From Stutzerimonas xanthomarina (lineage in GTDB: Bacteria; Pseudomonadota; Gammaproteobacteria; Pseudomonadales; Pseudomonadaceae), in contig NZ_RHQM01000014.1 in NCBI RefSeq assembly GCF_003935375.1, positions 89,091 through 153,090 on the forward strand: a stretch of 64,000 nt of DNA. The letters run 5' to 3'. The position numbers were made by a program, and so were the translations under genes. Shown one piece after another: positions 7,890 to 17,263 of this stretch (its first letter is position 1; every line of letters begins with the position of its first letter). Under the pieces are notes generated by a model, which searched no databases, had not been told where the DNA came from, and saw only the letters and a list, made by a program, of their open reading frames with translations.

Positions 7890-9635
7890 GTGAACAAAGC
7901 AAATACAAGAAGTGCTCGCGGTCGTTCCAATGACCGTCCATGCCTTTCCAAGCTGTCATGGTCCATCGCATTGGTTCTCGGCGCGACCGGAAGCGGCTCC
8001 GTGCATGCGATGGCGATCGAAACTGGTAACCCGGATTTCGAGGCGCGTTGGGATAATACGGTTCGTTACACCGCGGGCTGGCGCATGGAAGGGAAAAACA
8101 AGGACTTCACCAACTCGCATTTCTACGACGATACCGAGAATAAATTCGGCCGAGGCGACCTGGTGACCAACCGGGTGGATCTGCTGTCGGAGCTCGATCT
8201 GGTGTGGAAGCGTGCCCACGGCGTGCGTGTGAGCGCTGCGGCCTGGTATGACGAGGCCTACCAGGGCAAGTCGGAGCCGAACAAGCAGTTGGCGGGCAGT
8301 GGCAACTACACCAATGACCACTACACTTCCTATGCGAATCGCTATATCTCCGGCTTGTCGGGAGAGATCCTTGACGCCTTCGCCTTTACCAGCTTTCAGG
8401 TAGGCAGCGTGGGTGTGAACCTCAAGGCGGGGCAGCACAACGTCTACTGGGGCGAGTCGCTGTATTCCATCGGCAACAGCATCGCCTACTCCCAGGGGCC
8501 GGTGGATACCATCAAGGCTGCGTCCAGCCCGGGTTCCGAGGCCAAGGAACTGTTTCTCCCGCTCAAGCAGATCTCCACGCAGATTTCGCTGACTGACGAG
8601 CTCTCTCTCTCAGCTCAGTACCTGTTGGACTGGAAGCCCTTCCGTACCATTCCGGCAGGCAGTTTCTTCGCGCCGGCTGACGGTTCGCGTTCCGACCTGG
8701 GGGCTTCGCCCGCGGTGGGGATGCCGGGAGGGATTCCAAACGGTGATGATCTGGAGCCCGGTAAGAAGCGTGGCGACTTTGGTTTGAGCCTGCGCTGGAG
8801 CCCCTGGTGGCTGGACGGCACGGCGGGTCTCTACTACCGCAAGTTCGACGAGAAGGTACCGTGGAGCTTCACGCAGATAGGCCTGAGGGAGATGGCGCCT
8901 GGTGTCGTGCTTGCGGGGATGCCCAATGCCATCCGTTTGAATTATGCGCGTGACACCGAGCTGTACGGCTTCAGCCTGACCAAGAACCTGGCCACCATCA
9001 GCCTCGCGGGCGAGCTGTCCTATCGCAAGAATACCGCGCTGAACTCGGCGTCCGGCTACACCGTGCTGGCGGGGGGTAACGGTGCTGCGGCCGAGGCCAG
9101 CTACAGCGAAGCTGAAGGCGCGCGGGGCAATACCTGGCATGCACTGGTAAATGGCATTTACCTGTTGCCGAGAACGCCCCTGTGGACTGGCGGGACCCTG
9201 CAGGCCGAGCTGACCTACAGTCGCCTGGACAAGATCACCGAGAATGAAGGGCGCTTCAACGGCTATGGTTACGGCTGCACCGGGCCCAAGGCCTACTGCA
9301 CCACCAAGGATGCCTGGGGCGTCCAGGTGGGCTTCACCCCCGAGTGGCCTCAGTTGTTCCCCGGTTGGGATGTATCGATGCCGACAAGCCTCGCCTATGG
9401 CCTGGATGGCAATGGTCCGGCCATGGCGGGTGTACGCGAGGATGTCTACAGCTACTCGATCGGTGTCACCGGCAAGTACCGCGGAGTACACAACTTCACC
9501 TTGCGCTGGGCCGACTCGTATGCTCCCTACAAGATCAACCGGGCCCAGGGTATCGTCACGAGCGACCATACCGGTGGCGATGCGGTGCTGAACAACCACG
9601 GCTGGCTGTCCTTGTCCTACAAGGCGACCTTCTAG
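7890..9635 (+). CDS. DUF1302 family outer-membrane protein
   Basis: 581 residues from GTG at 7890. I chose this start because CGGAG lies 8 bases upstream and it leaves a sensible signal peptide (LSKLSWSIALVLGATGSGSVHA, about residues 19-40); an in-frame ATG at 7779 would add 37 residues. The mature part is rich in alternating aromatic and polar segments (FEARWDNTVRYTAGW at its start, LSLSYKATF at the very end with terminal Phe), as expected for a beta-barrel. DUF1302 proteins are usually encoded with DUF1329 proteins beside catabolic genes for hydrophobic compounds; the exact role is unknown, and substrate uptake is my inference. It is first in an operon with DUF1329, YCF48 and MMPL genes. 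Confidence 0.8.
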   Translation: MNKANTRSARGRSNDRPCLSKLSWSIALVLGATGSGSVHAMAIETGNPDFEARWDNTVRYTAGWRMEGKNKDFTNSHFYDDTENKFGRGDLVTNRVDLLSELDLVWKRAHGVRVSAAAWYDEAYQGKSEPNKQLAGSGNYTNDHYTSYANRYISGLSGEILDAFAFTSFQVGSVGVNLKAGQHNVYWGESLYSIGNSIAYSQGPVDTIKAASSPGSEAKELFLPLKQISTQISLTDELSLSAQYLLDWKPFRTIPAGSFFAPADGSRSDLGASPAVGMPGGIPNGDDLEPGKKRGDFGLSLRWSPWWLDGTAGLYYRKFDEKVPWSFTQIGLREMAPGVVLAGMPNAIRLNYARDTELYGFSLTKNLATISLAGELSYRKNTALNSASGYTVLAGGNGAAAEASYSEAEGARGNTWHALVNGIYLLPRTPLWTGGTLQAELTYSRLDKITENEGRFNGYGYGCTGPKAYCTTKDAWGVQVGFTPEWPQLFPGWDVSMPTSLAYGLDGNGPAMAGVREDVYSYSIGVTGKYRGVHNFTLRWADSYAPYKINRAQGIVTSDHTGGDAVLNNHGWLSLSYKATF

Positions 9636-9674
9636 TCGATACTCTTTATCCCGCTTGATTCGAGGGAGTGGTCA

Positions 9675-11054
9675 ATGAATTACAAGAAGATGATCATGCT
9701 GGGTGTTGCCAGCGCACTGTTCGCCGGCCAGGTTGTCGCTACGCCGACGGATGAGGAAATCAGCCAGCTCGGCACCACCCTGACGCCCATGGGGGCGATC
9801 AAGGCCGGCAATGCCGATGGCAGCATTCCTGCTTGGGATGGTGGTTTGTGTACGGCACCGGCCGATTACAAGCCGATCATGGGGGCCAAGGGTGGTTCGC
9901 CCTATGCCGATCCTTTCAGCAACGAGAAACCGTTGTTCAGCATCACTGCAGCCAATATGGCCCAGTATCAGGACAAACTGGACGAAGGTACCCAGGAGTT
10001 GTTCAAGCGTTATCCGGAAAGCTTCCGCGTGGACGTTTATCCGACTCAGCGCTCTGCCTGCTTCCCGCAGTGGGTATATGACAACACCATCAGTCGAGTG
10101 AAGAACCCGCGTCTGGTGGGTGACGCCCCGGGGCTGGAAGGTGCTCATGCGCAGGTTCCCTTCCCTCTGCCGAAGAGCGGTTACGAGGTGATGTGGAATG
10201 CCAATACCAAGTTTGAGCTGCCATATACCGAGGGTACCCAGGCTGCCTATCTGATCGACAGCTCGGGTGGGGTGACGCTGTCCAGTATCCAGTTGATCGA
10301 GAACCGCAATTACTTCTGGGACAACAGCCTCGACAAGGTGCCGGCCAACCAGCCTTACTGGGCGCTGATCGCCACCACCACCGCACCGGCTGCCTCGGTG
10401 GGGGTGAAGCAGATGCGCTTCAACTTCCTGGAAACCCACCAGCGTGACGCCATGGCCTGGTCCTATGTGCCTGGGCAGCGCCGTGTCCGGCTGGCGCCGG
10501 AGTTCAAGTACGACACGGTGAGTACGGCCAGTGGCGGCATCCTGCTGTTCGATGAGATCAACGGCTTCGACGGCAAGATGGACAAGTTCGACTTCAAACT
10601 GGTCGGGCGCAAGGAAATGTACGTGCCTTACAACACCTACAAGGCCTGGAGTGCCGATCCGAAACTGGCTAATACGCCGAAGCACCTGAACCCCGACATT
10701 CTGCGTTGGGAGCTGCACCGCATGTGGGTGGTCGAGGCCACCCTCAAGCCGGGCGAGCGCCATGTGCAAAAGGTCAAGCGCTTCCTGATCGATGAGGATA
10801 GCTGGGCCATCCTGGCGTATCACTCCCTGGATCAGGCGGGTAAGGTGCATCACCTGATGTATCAACTGTCCGTCCAGCAATACGAGAAGCCCGCCTACCG
10901 TAACGGCCACTATGTTCTGTACGACATGACCAAGGGTGTATACGGCAATGGCTCGCTGATGGGTGCACCGGGCATGACCGGCTTCTACCAAGTCGATCCT
11001 TTCCCGGGCAACTACTTCACTTCGGGATCCATGGCAGGCAGCGGGATTCGCTGA
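9675..11054 (+). CDS. DUF1329 family periplasmic protein
   Basis: 459 residues with an N-terminal signal peptide (MNYKKMIMLGVASALFAGQVVA, cleavage before TPTDEE). The body has the features I know from DUF1329: the opening TPMGAIKAGNADGSIPAWDGG, a central MAWSYVPGQRRVRLAPEFKYD (about 265) and a C-terminal YQVDPFPGNYFTSGSM. The fold is thought to resemble LolA-type lipid or lipoprotein carriers, which would fit shuttling a hydrophobic ligand across the periplasm; that is inference. It starts 39 bases after DUF1302, with GGGAG just upstream. Confidence 0.85.
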   Translation: MNYKKMIMLGVASALFAGQVVATPTDEEISQLGTTLTPMGAIKAGNADGSIPAWDGGLCTAPADYKPIMGAKGGSPYADPFSNEKPLFSITAANMAQYQDKLDEGTQELFKRYPESFRVDVYPTQRSACFPQWVYDNTISRVKNPRLVGDAPGLEGAHAQVPFPLPKSGYEVMWNANTKFELPYTEGTQAAYLIDSSGGVTLSSIQLIENRNYFWDNSLDKVPANQPYWALIATTTAPAASVGVKQMRFNFLETHQRDAMAWSYVPGQRRVRLAPEFKYDTVSTASGGILLFDEINGFDGKMDKFDFKLVGRKEMYVPYNTYKAWSADPKLANTPKHLNPDILRWELHRMWVVEATLKPGERHVQKVKRFLIDEDSWAILAYHSLDQAGKVHHLMYQLSVQQYEKPAYRNGHYVLYDMTKGVYGNGSLMGAPGMTGFYQVDPFPGNYFTSGSMAGSGIR

Positions 11055-11085
11055 CTGCCCCATGGCAAGGCTTGAGCGTTGAGCG

Positions 11086-11119
11086 TAGGAGGGGGAGCCA
11101 TTCCCCCCCCTCTTTTTTT
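11086..11119 (+). terminator. GC hairpin with T-run after DUF1329
   Basis: AGGAGGGGG pairs with CCCCCCCCT and is followed by seven T. It resembles an intrinsic terminator and may reduce, rather than stop, transcription into the YCF48 gene. The C8 and T7 runs are also slippage-prone. Confidence 0.5.
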
Positions 11120-11168
11120 CCCAAAAGCTCGGGCGTTGAATGTGGCTAGGTATTGCTGTGAGGGTGAA

Positions 11169-12233
11169 ATGGCTGTTGTACGCAATCTGCTTTTCCTTAC
11201 CTTCTTGTCCCTTTGCCTTTCGGCAAACACGAGTATGGGAAGTGATTTTCTGGACCCGCTGGACCGGCCTGCATCCGAGGTCAGGAATCTGGCCGGAGCG
11301 CATCTCAATGCCGTGACCCTAGCTGGCTCGCGATTGGTCGCGGTAGGCGCTCGCGGTCTCATCATGATTTCTGACGATGCCGGCGCCAACTGGTCCCAGG
11401 TGGCATCCCCGGTATCTTCCGATCTTCTGTCTGCATATTTCCCCACTGTTCGGCAGGGCTGGATAGTGGGTCACGAGGGTGTGGTGCTGCACAGCAGTGA
11501 TCAGGGCCAGACCTGGGTCAAGCAAATAGACGGTCGGGTGACGGCCAGGCAACTCGAGGAATACTACGGCCAGCGCGCCGCGAGCGGTGATCAGCAGGCC
11601 GCCGGGTACCTCGAAGGCATCAAGTTGAATTACAAGGATGGCCCGGAGCAGGCGTTGATGGACGTCTGGTTCAGCGACGAGAACAACGGTATCGCCGTTG
11701 GCACCTTCGGCACCCTGCTGGCTACCCGCGATGGGGGCAAGAGCTGGGAGTCCTGGATGGAGCGGGTGGACAACCCGGAACTCCTGCATTACATGGCGAT
11801 TGCCGGCGTGGGGGATGAAGTCTTCATCGTCTCCGAGCGCGGGATCGTATTTCGTTTCGACAGGGACAGTGACCGTTTCGAGACGCTGGAGACCGGCTAC
11901 GCCGGCAGTTTCTTCAGTCTGGCGGTGAGCAAGAAAGCCGTAATGGCGGCGGGGCTGCGAGGCACCCTGTATCGCTCGCTGGATCAGGGGGGCTCCTGGG
12001 AACAGGTGCCCACGGGTCTGAATGTCGCGCTGACCGCTGTTCAGACCCTGCCTGACGGGCGCTTTCTGTTGGCTAGCGTCGATGGTCGGGTGAGTGTTAG
12101 CGATGTCGGCCTGACAGGTTTCGAGGCAGTACCCGTCCCACGTCCGGGGCGTTTTTCCAGCATGGTGGTGTTGCCTGGAGGAAAGGCCGTCACGGTTGGC
12201 TATTCCGGCGTGCGGGTCATCGACCTGAAGTAG
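11169..12233 (+). CDS. YCF48/BNR-repeat periplasmic protein
   Basis: 354 residues from ATG at 11169, with GAGG 5 bases upstream. It has a signal peptide (VVRNLLFLTFLSLCLSANTSMG). The body consists of beta-propeller repeats with Asp-box motifs: MISDDAGANWSQV, LHSSDQGQTWVKQ, LATRDGGKSWESW and LYRSLDQGGSWEQV. It resembles the photosystem-assembly-like YCF48/HCF136 family, which in non-photosynthetic bacteria is often encoded next to MMPL transporters. It probably acts as a periplasmic scaffold or partner for the transporter 49 bases downstream; that function is inferred from context only. Confidence 0.8.
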   Translation: MAVVRNLLFLTFLSLCLSANTSMGSDFLDPLDRPASEVRNLAGAHLNAVTLAGSRLVAVGARGLIMISDDAGANWSQVASPVSSDLLSAYFPTVRQGWIVGHEGVVLHSSDQGQTWVKQIDGRVTARQLEEYYGQRAASGDQQAAGYLEGIKLNYKDGPEQALMDVWFSDENNGIAVGTFGTLLATRDGGKSWESWMERVDNPELLHYMAIAGVGDEVFIVSERGIVFRFDRDSDRFETLETGYAGSFFSLAVSKKAVMAAGLRGTLYRSLDQGGSWEQVPTGLNVALTAVQTLPDGRFLLASVDGRVSVSDVGLTGFEAVPVPRPGRFSSMVVLPGGKAVTVGYSGVRVIDLK

Positions 12234-12281
12234 AGTCGGCCTGAAGCAGGGAATGGCGTTTTAGAACAACAAGAGGCAAAT

Positions 12282-14777
12282 ATGGCTTTTTCAAACCCGA
12301 TCGACATGCCCGTCATCAAAGACCCTCGCCAGTTCGATAGAGCGAGTGGGAACTGGCTGGAGAAATTGGTGTTCAATCACCGGGGTATGGTTATCCTGCT
12401 GTGTGCGCTGATGACGCTGTTGCTCGGCTGGAGTGCGCTCAAGTTGCCGGTGAACACCAGCTTCGAAAAGATGATCCCGCAGTCGCACCCCTATATTCAG
12501 AATTACTTCCAGCACCGTGACGCCTTGCGCGGCATGGGCAATGCGACCCGTATCGTGGTCGAAAACACCAAGGGCGATATCTTCGACAAGGAGTATCTGC
12601 TGACCTTGCAGAAGGTCAACGATGCCGTGTTTCTGATGCCCGGCGTCGACCAGGGCTGGATGCGTGGCCTGTGGACCAGCAGTCTGCGCTGGACGGAAGT
12701 GACCGAGGAAGGCTATCGCGGTGGCCCGGTGATTCCCGATCGCTGGGATGGCAACCCGGAGTCGATGGAGCGCTTGCGGGAGAACATCAACCGCTCTGGG
12801 ATCGTCGGCAGCTACGTGGCCAACAACATGCGCTCTTCGATGATCTTTGTGCCGATGCTGGATATCAACCCAGAGACGGGCCAGGCACTGGATTATGCGG
12901 ATTTCTCCCGGCAGTTGGAGAGGAATGTCCGCTCCTTGGAAAACGATGGTGTCAGGATTCACATCATCGGCTTCGCCAAGCTGGTGGGGAATCTGATTGA
13001 TGGCCTTTACGATGTCATGGCCTATTTCGCTTTTTCGGTGCTGATCGCCAGTGCGCTAGTTCTCGCCTATACGCGCTGCCTGCGCAGCACACTGCTGCTG
13101 GTGTTCTGCGCGCTGCTCGGAGTGGTCTGGTTGCTGGGGTTGCTCAGCGTGCTGGGCTATGAGCTCGACCCCTATTCGATCCTGGTGCCGTTTCTGATCT
13201 TCGCCATTGGCCTGTCCCACGGCGCGCAGAAAATGAACGGCATCATGCAGGACGTGGGCCGAGGCACGCACAAATACGTAGCCGCGCGTTATACCTTCCG
13301 CCGTCTGTTCATGGCTGGACTGACCGCGTTGCTGGTCAATATCGTCGGTTTCGCGGTGCTGATGATCATCGACATTCCGGTGATCCGTGACATGGCACTG
13401 ACCACCAGCCTGGGTGTGGCGGTACTGATCTTCACCAAGCTGTTCCTGATTCCAGTGCTGCTGTCCTATTTCGGTGTGAGTGCCGAAGCGGCCCGGCGCA
13501 GTGTGCAGAGCGCGGAGCAGATCGAGGCCGGCCTCAGCCCCATGCAGAAGGTTCGGGCCTGGCTGATTCGCCTGACCGAGCGTCGGCGTGCCTTGCTGGC
13601 CATAGGCGTTGCGGCGCTGTTAACCGTGGTGGGTTTCTCGATGGGCAGGCAGGTGCAGTTTGGCGACCTGGATGCCGGGGCGCCGGAGCTGCGTCCCGAG
13701 TCCCGCTACAATCGCGATATCGCCTTCGTCGGCGAGAACTATGGCCTGTCCACCGACCAGTTCGTGGTAATGTTGAAAACCCCGCTGGGAAAATGCACGG
13801 AGTTTGCTTCACTGACCGAGGCGGATCGACTCAGCGCCCGTTTGCGTGAAGTGCCCGGTGTGCAGACGACCTTTTCGCCGGCCGACGGCATTCGCCTGGC
13901 GAGCTCCGGATCCTTCGAGGGCAATCCCAAGTGGTTGACCATTCCGCGGAACGACAGCAACCGCACCCAGTCCTTCAACATGTTCTCCACGGATCGTCCG
14001 GAGTTGACCGACCGGAGCTGCGGCATCACCCCGATCATCGCCTACCTGACTGACCACAAGGCGGCCACCCTGAATCGGGTGGTACAAGAGGTGGAGAGTT
14101 ATGCGGCTGAGTTCAATAGCCCTGATCGCGAGTTCATGCTGGCCGCTGGTAGTGCCGGTATCGAGGCTACGACCAATATCGTGGTCAAGCGCAGCTTCTG
14201 GACGTTGCACTTCGTGCTGTATGGCGCGGTAGCCCTGTTGTGCTTCATCACCTTCCGCAGTTGGCGAGCTGTGGTGGTGGCGCTGGTGCCGCTGATCATC
14301 ACTTCGATCCTGTGCGAAGCGCTGATGGGGATGCTGGGGATCGGGATCAAAGTTGCCACTCTGCCGGTAATTGCCGTTGGCGTGGGGGTAGGGGTGGACT
14401 ATGCCCTGTACCTGCTCAGCGTACAGCTCAGCATGCAGCGCCAGGGCATGACACTGGCGAAATCCTATGCCGCTTCGTTGGACTTCGTCGGGCGCATCGT
14501 TGCGCTGATCGGGTTGACCATGGCGGCGGGTGTGCTGCCCTGGATCTGGTCGCCGATCAAGTTCCAGGCCGACATGGGCATCCTGCTGGCATTCATGTTC
14601 CTGTGGAACATGTTGGGGGCACTGATCCTGATCCCGGCTCTTTCCCATTTTCTCCTGCCATCTTCCGCGCACGGTGAGCCGGCCCTCGTTTCGTCTGAAG
14701 ACGAGCGACTGGCAACTCTTGAGACGGAGGAGAGCAACGAGGGGCATCGTGCCCGACATTCCCGGGCCACTGTCTGA
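12282..14777 (+). CDS. MMPL/RND superfamily transporter
   Basis: 831 residues with two similar halves, each a membrane helix, a large periplasmic loop and a block of five helices. Helices are visible at about 38-58, 245-400, 428-448 and 645-790. The second block carries IAVGVGVGVDYALYLLSVQL (about 700), with the Asp-Tyr typical of proton-coupled RND helices; the matching place in the first block reads FAIGLSHGAQKMNG, so the halves are not equivalent. MMPL proteins move lipids and other hydrophobic molecules. With DUF1302, DUF1329 and YCF48 it forms an envelope module whose direction of transport (substrate in or product out) cannot be read from the sequence. Confidence 0.85.
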   Translation: MAFSNPIDMPVIKDPRQFDRASGNWLEKLVFNHRGMVILLCALMTLLLGWSALKLPVNTSFEKMIPQSHPYIQNYFQHRDALRGMGNATRIVVENTKGDIFDKEYLLTLQKVNDAVFLMPGVDQGWMRGLWTSSLRWTEVTEEGYRGGPVIPDRWDGNPESMERLRENINRSGIVGSYVANNMRSSMIFVPMLDINPETGQALDYADFSRQLERNVRSLENDGVRIHIIGFAKLVGNLIDGLYDVMAYFAFSVLIASALVLAYTRCLRSTLLLVFCALLGVVWLLGLLSVLGYELDPYSILVPFLIFAIGLSHGAQKMNGIMQDVGRGTHKYVAARYTFRRLFMAGLTALLVNIVGFAVLMIIDIPVIRDMALTTSLGVAVLIFTKLFLIPVLLSYFGVSAEAARRSVQSAEQIEAGLSPMQKVRAWLIRLTERRRALLAIGVAALLTVVGFSMGRQVQFGDLDAGAPELRPESRYNRDIAFVGENYGLSTDQFVVMLKTPLGKCTEFASLTEADRLSARLREVPGVQTTFSPADGIRLASSGSFEGNPKWLTIPRNDSNRTQSFNMFSTDRPELTDRSCGITPIIAYLTDHKAATLNRVVQEVESYAAEFNSPDREFMLAAGSAGIEATTNIVVKRSFWTLHFVLYGAVALLCFITFRSWRAVVVALVPLIITSILCEALMGMLGIGIKVATLPVIAVGVGVGVDYALYLLSVQLSMQRQGMTLAKSYAASLDFVGRIVALIGLTMAAGVLPWIWSPIKFQADMGILLAFMFLWNMLGALILIPALSHFLLPSSAHGEPALVSSEDERLATLETEESNEGHRARHSRATV

Positions 14778-14865
14778 AGCGAGAACTGCAGGCAGGGTAG
14801 GGCGAGGCTTGTGCCACGCCGTCCTGCAGGCTTTGGCGCTACTGGAACACTTTGGAAGACGAATC

Positions 14866-15660
14866 ATGAAGCTTGGATTGACCGGACGTGTGGCCCTGGT
14901 TTCGGGGGGGAGCAAGGGCATAGGCCGTGCCTGCAGTGAGATGCTTGCTGCCGAAGGTTGTCGGGTCGTGGTGGTGGCTCGTGGTCAGGAAGCCCTGGAT
15001 GAAACCGTATCGGCCATTCGCGCCAACGGCGGTACGGCCATTGCCGTCAGCGCCGACCTGACCCGCGAGGCCGACGTGCAGGTGGCTGTGGCCAGGGCGC
15101 GCGAGGCATTCGGTGCGCCGGATATCGTCATCACCAACGTCCATGGGGGTGACCCCGGTGACTTCCTTGAGGACAGTGCGGATGTCTTCACCGACTCCTT
15201 TCAGGGCTTGGTGATGAGCGTGGTGCACTTGGCGCGGGCGACTTTGCCCCACATGCGCGAACAGCGCTGGGGGCGGCTGCTGACCATCGGCACGGCTGCC
15301 GCCAAGGAGCCCGCCCCCGGGCTGCGGCTGATGGCGGCCAACACTGCGCGTGCCGCCGTGGTCACCCTGAACAAACAGCTGGCTGACGAATTCGCGGCCC
15401 ATGGCATCACCGTCAACACCCTGGCCACCGGCTGGATCGCCACCGAGCACATGCGCGACCAGGTGGGCAAGATGGCGGCGGCCAGGGGCATGGCCCTCGA
15501 TGACATGCTCCAGCGTCTGTCCCGTGGTGTGCCGGTGCAGCGCATGGGCAAGCCGGAAGAGATCGCCTCACTGGCGACCTATCTCTGCTCGGGGCTGGGG
15601 GGGTACCTTACCGGTTGCCTGATACCCGTGGATGGCGGCGCCCACCGCTCGGCCTGGTAG
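14866..15660 (+). CDS. SDR-family oxidoreductase with altered active-site motif
   Basis: 264 residues from ATG at 14866, which opens with a textbook Rossmann segment (LTGRVALVSGGSKGIGRACSE). The expected YxxxK active site falls in LRLMAANTARAAVVTLNKQL, where by alignment Tyr is replaced by Ala and Lys by Arg; the following LADEFAAHGITVNTLATGW is normal. A subgroup of SDRs shares such a replaced motif. It may oxidise a 3-hydroxyacyl-CoA or ring hydroxyl by another mechanism, or be mainly a binding protein. It lies 88 bases after the MMPL gene and 5 bases before the ligase, probably in the same operon. Confidence 0.82.
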   Translation: MKLGLTGRVALVSGGSKGIGRACSEMLAAEGCRVVVVARGQEALDETVSAIRANGGTAIAVSADLTREADVQVAVARAREAFGAPDIVITNVHGGDPGDFLEDSADVFTDSFQGLVMSVVHLARATLPHMREQRWGRLLTIGTAAAKEPAPGLRLMAANTARAAVVTLNKQLADEFAAHGITVNTLATGWIATEHMRDQVGKMAAARGMALDDMLQRLSRGVPVQRMGKPEEIASLATYLCSGLGGYLTGCLIPVDGGAHRSAW

Positions 15661-15665
15661 GCATC

Positions 15666-17207
15666 ATGGCAGCGCAATTGCTGGAGGCGCCGACCCTCTG
15701 GGCCCTGCTGCAGCGCCGGGTAGCGCTTACCCCGCAGGCCACCATGCTGATCGACGGGCGTCAGCGTCAGCGCATGACCTTCGCCCAGGCCCTGGATATC
15801 TCGGCGCGCCTGGCTGCGGGTTTCCAGCGCTACGGCATTGGCCAGGGCTCGGTGGTGACCTGGCAATTGCCCACCGGCATCCCGGCGGTGATGACCGCCT
15901 TCGCGCTGGCGCGCCTGGGGGCCGTGCAGAATCCGATCATTTCGCTCTATGGCGAGCGCGAAGTGCATGGCGTGGTGGCACGCAACCGATCGGACTTCCT
16001 TCTGGTGCCCGGTGCGCAGGAACGGGACTTTCCGCTCATGGCCGAGCGTATCCGCGACAGCCTCGAACATCCACTGCGCGTTATCGTCATGGCGGGCGAC
16101 CTGCCCCAGGGCAAGGCGGTCGATCTGCCGCCGGCGCCGGAAGACGGCGAGGCGGTGCGCTGGGTCTACTACACCTCGGGCACCACGTCGGAACCCAAAG
16201 GTGCCTGCCACAGTGACCAGACGCTGATGATCGGCGGGCGCAACCTGGCGCGAGCCATGCAGGTTGGATCTGCCGACGTGGGCACCGTGGCGTTCCCCTA
16301 TGCTCATATCGGCGGCGCCATGTATACCGCCATGCTGCTGGCCAGCGGTATGAGCGCCGTGCTGCTGGACAGGTTCCAGGCGGCCGAGGCTGCCGCCATC
16401 TTCCGCGAGTTCGGCGTCACCACCACGGGAGGCAGTACGGCCCATTACGAGGCCCTGCTGGCCGAGCAGCGTCGCCAACCTAGCGCGCGGCTGATCCCGT
16501 CGTTGCGTCTGCTCTGTGGTGGGGGAGCGCCCAAGCCGCCAGAGCTCTACTACCAGGTAACGGCCGAACTGGGTTGCGCGCTTACCCATAACTACGGCAT
16601 GACCGAGGTACCACTGATCTGCGCCGGTTCTCCCAGCCATGGAGACGACCAGCTCGCCTGTTCCGAAGGTCTGCCCGTCGACGAGGTGGAGCTGCGTATC
16701 GTGCATCTGGACGGCAGTCTTGCCGATATTGAGGAGAGTGGCGAAGTCCGGGTGCGGGGTCGAGGTGTGTTCAAGGGCTATACGGACAAGGCCTTGGATG
16801 AAGAAGCGTTCGATGCCGATGGCTACTTCCGTACGGGTGACCTTGGTCTGCTGCGCTCCGATGGACGGGTAACGCTGACCGGACGCCTCAAGGACGTGAT
16901 CATCCGCAAGGGCGAGAACATCTCCGCACGAGAGCTGGAGGATCTGCTCTACAGCCATCCCAAGGTGGGCGCCGTGGCCGTCATCGGGCTACCCGATGCC
17001 GAGCGAGGCGAGCGGGTGTGCGCCGTGGTCGAGCCCGCGCCGGGCAAGCCCCCCCTGGAGTTCTCGGAAATGGTTGCCTACTTCCGTAGTAGCGGGATCA
17101 TGCTGCAGAAGATTCCCGAGCAGTTGGAACTGGTAGATAGCCTGCCGCGCAACGAGACCTTGAACAAGGTGCTCAAGCATGTGCTCAGGCAGCGCTTCAC
17201 CACCTGA
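15666..17207 (+). CDS. Acyl-CoA synthetase (AMP-binding)
   Basis: A 513-residue adenylate-forming CoA ligase from ATG at 15666. Motifs: YYTSGTTSEPKGACHS (about 170), HNYGMTEVPL (about 310), GYFRTGDLGLL (about 385), LKDVIIRKGENISARE (about 410) and the C-terminal LPRNETLNKVLKH, which supplies the catalytic Lys. It is the second ligase of the cluster and differs clearly from the one at 1346-2905, so two different acids are probably activated. It is the last gene of the rightward operon and is followed by a strong hairpin facing the convergent isochorismatase-fold gene. Confidence 0.88.
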   Translation: MAAQLLEAPTLWALLQRRVALTPQATMLIDGRQRQRMTFAQALDISARLAAGFQRYGIGQGSVVTWQLPTGIPAVMTAFALARLGAVQNPIISLYGEREVHGVVARNRSDFLLVPGAQERDFPLMAERIRDSLEHPLRVIVMAGDLPQGKAVDLPPAPEDGEAVRWVYYTSGTTSEPKGACHSDQTLMIGGRNLARAMQVGSADVGTVAFPYAHIGGAMYTAMLLASGMSAVLLDRFQAAEAAAIFREFGVTTTGGSTAHYEALLAEQRRQPSARLIPSLRLLCGGGAPKPPELYYQVTAELGCALTHNYGMTEVPLICAGSPSHGDDQLACSEGLPVDEVELRIVHLDGSLADIEESGEVRVRGRGVFKGYTDKALDEEAFDADGYFRTGDLGLLRSDGRVTLTGRLKDVIIRKGENISARELEDLLYSHPKVGAVAVIGLPDAERGERVCAVVEPAPGKPPLEFSEMVAYFRSSGIMLQKIPEQLELVDSLPRNETLNKVLKHVLRQRFTT

Positions 17208-17224
17208 GCGGTTGCGCTGACTGA

Positions 17225-17258
17225 CGCGGGGCTCATCCGCGAATGGATGCCCCCGCGC
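17225..17258. terminator. Bidirectional hairpin between convergent genes
   Basis: GCGGGG and CCCCGC, extended by CATCC/GGATG, form a long interrupted stem centred at about 17241 in the gap between the convergent stops at 17207 and 17264. There is no clear T-run, so factor-independent termination is only probable. Confidence 0.5.
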
Positions 17259-17263
17259 TACCG

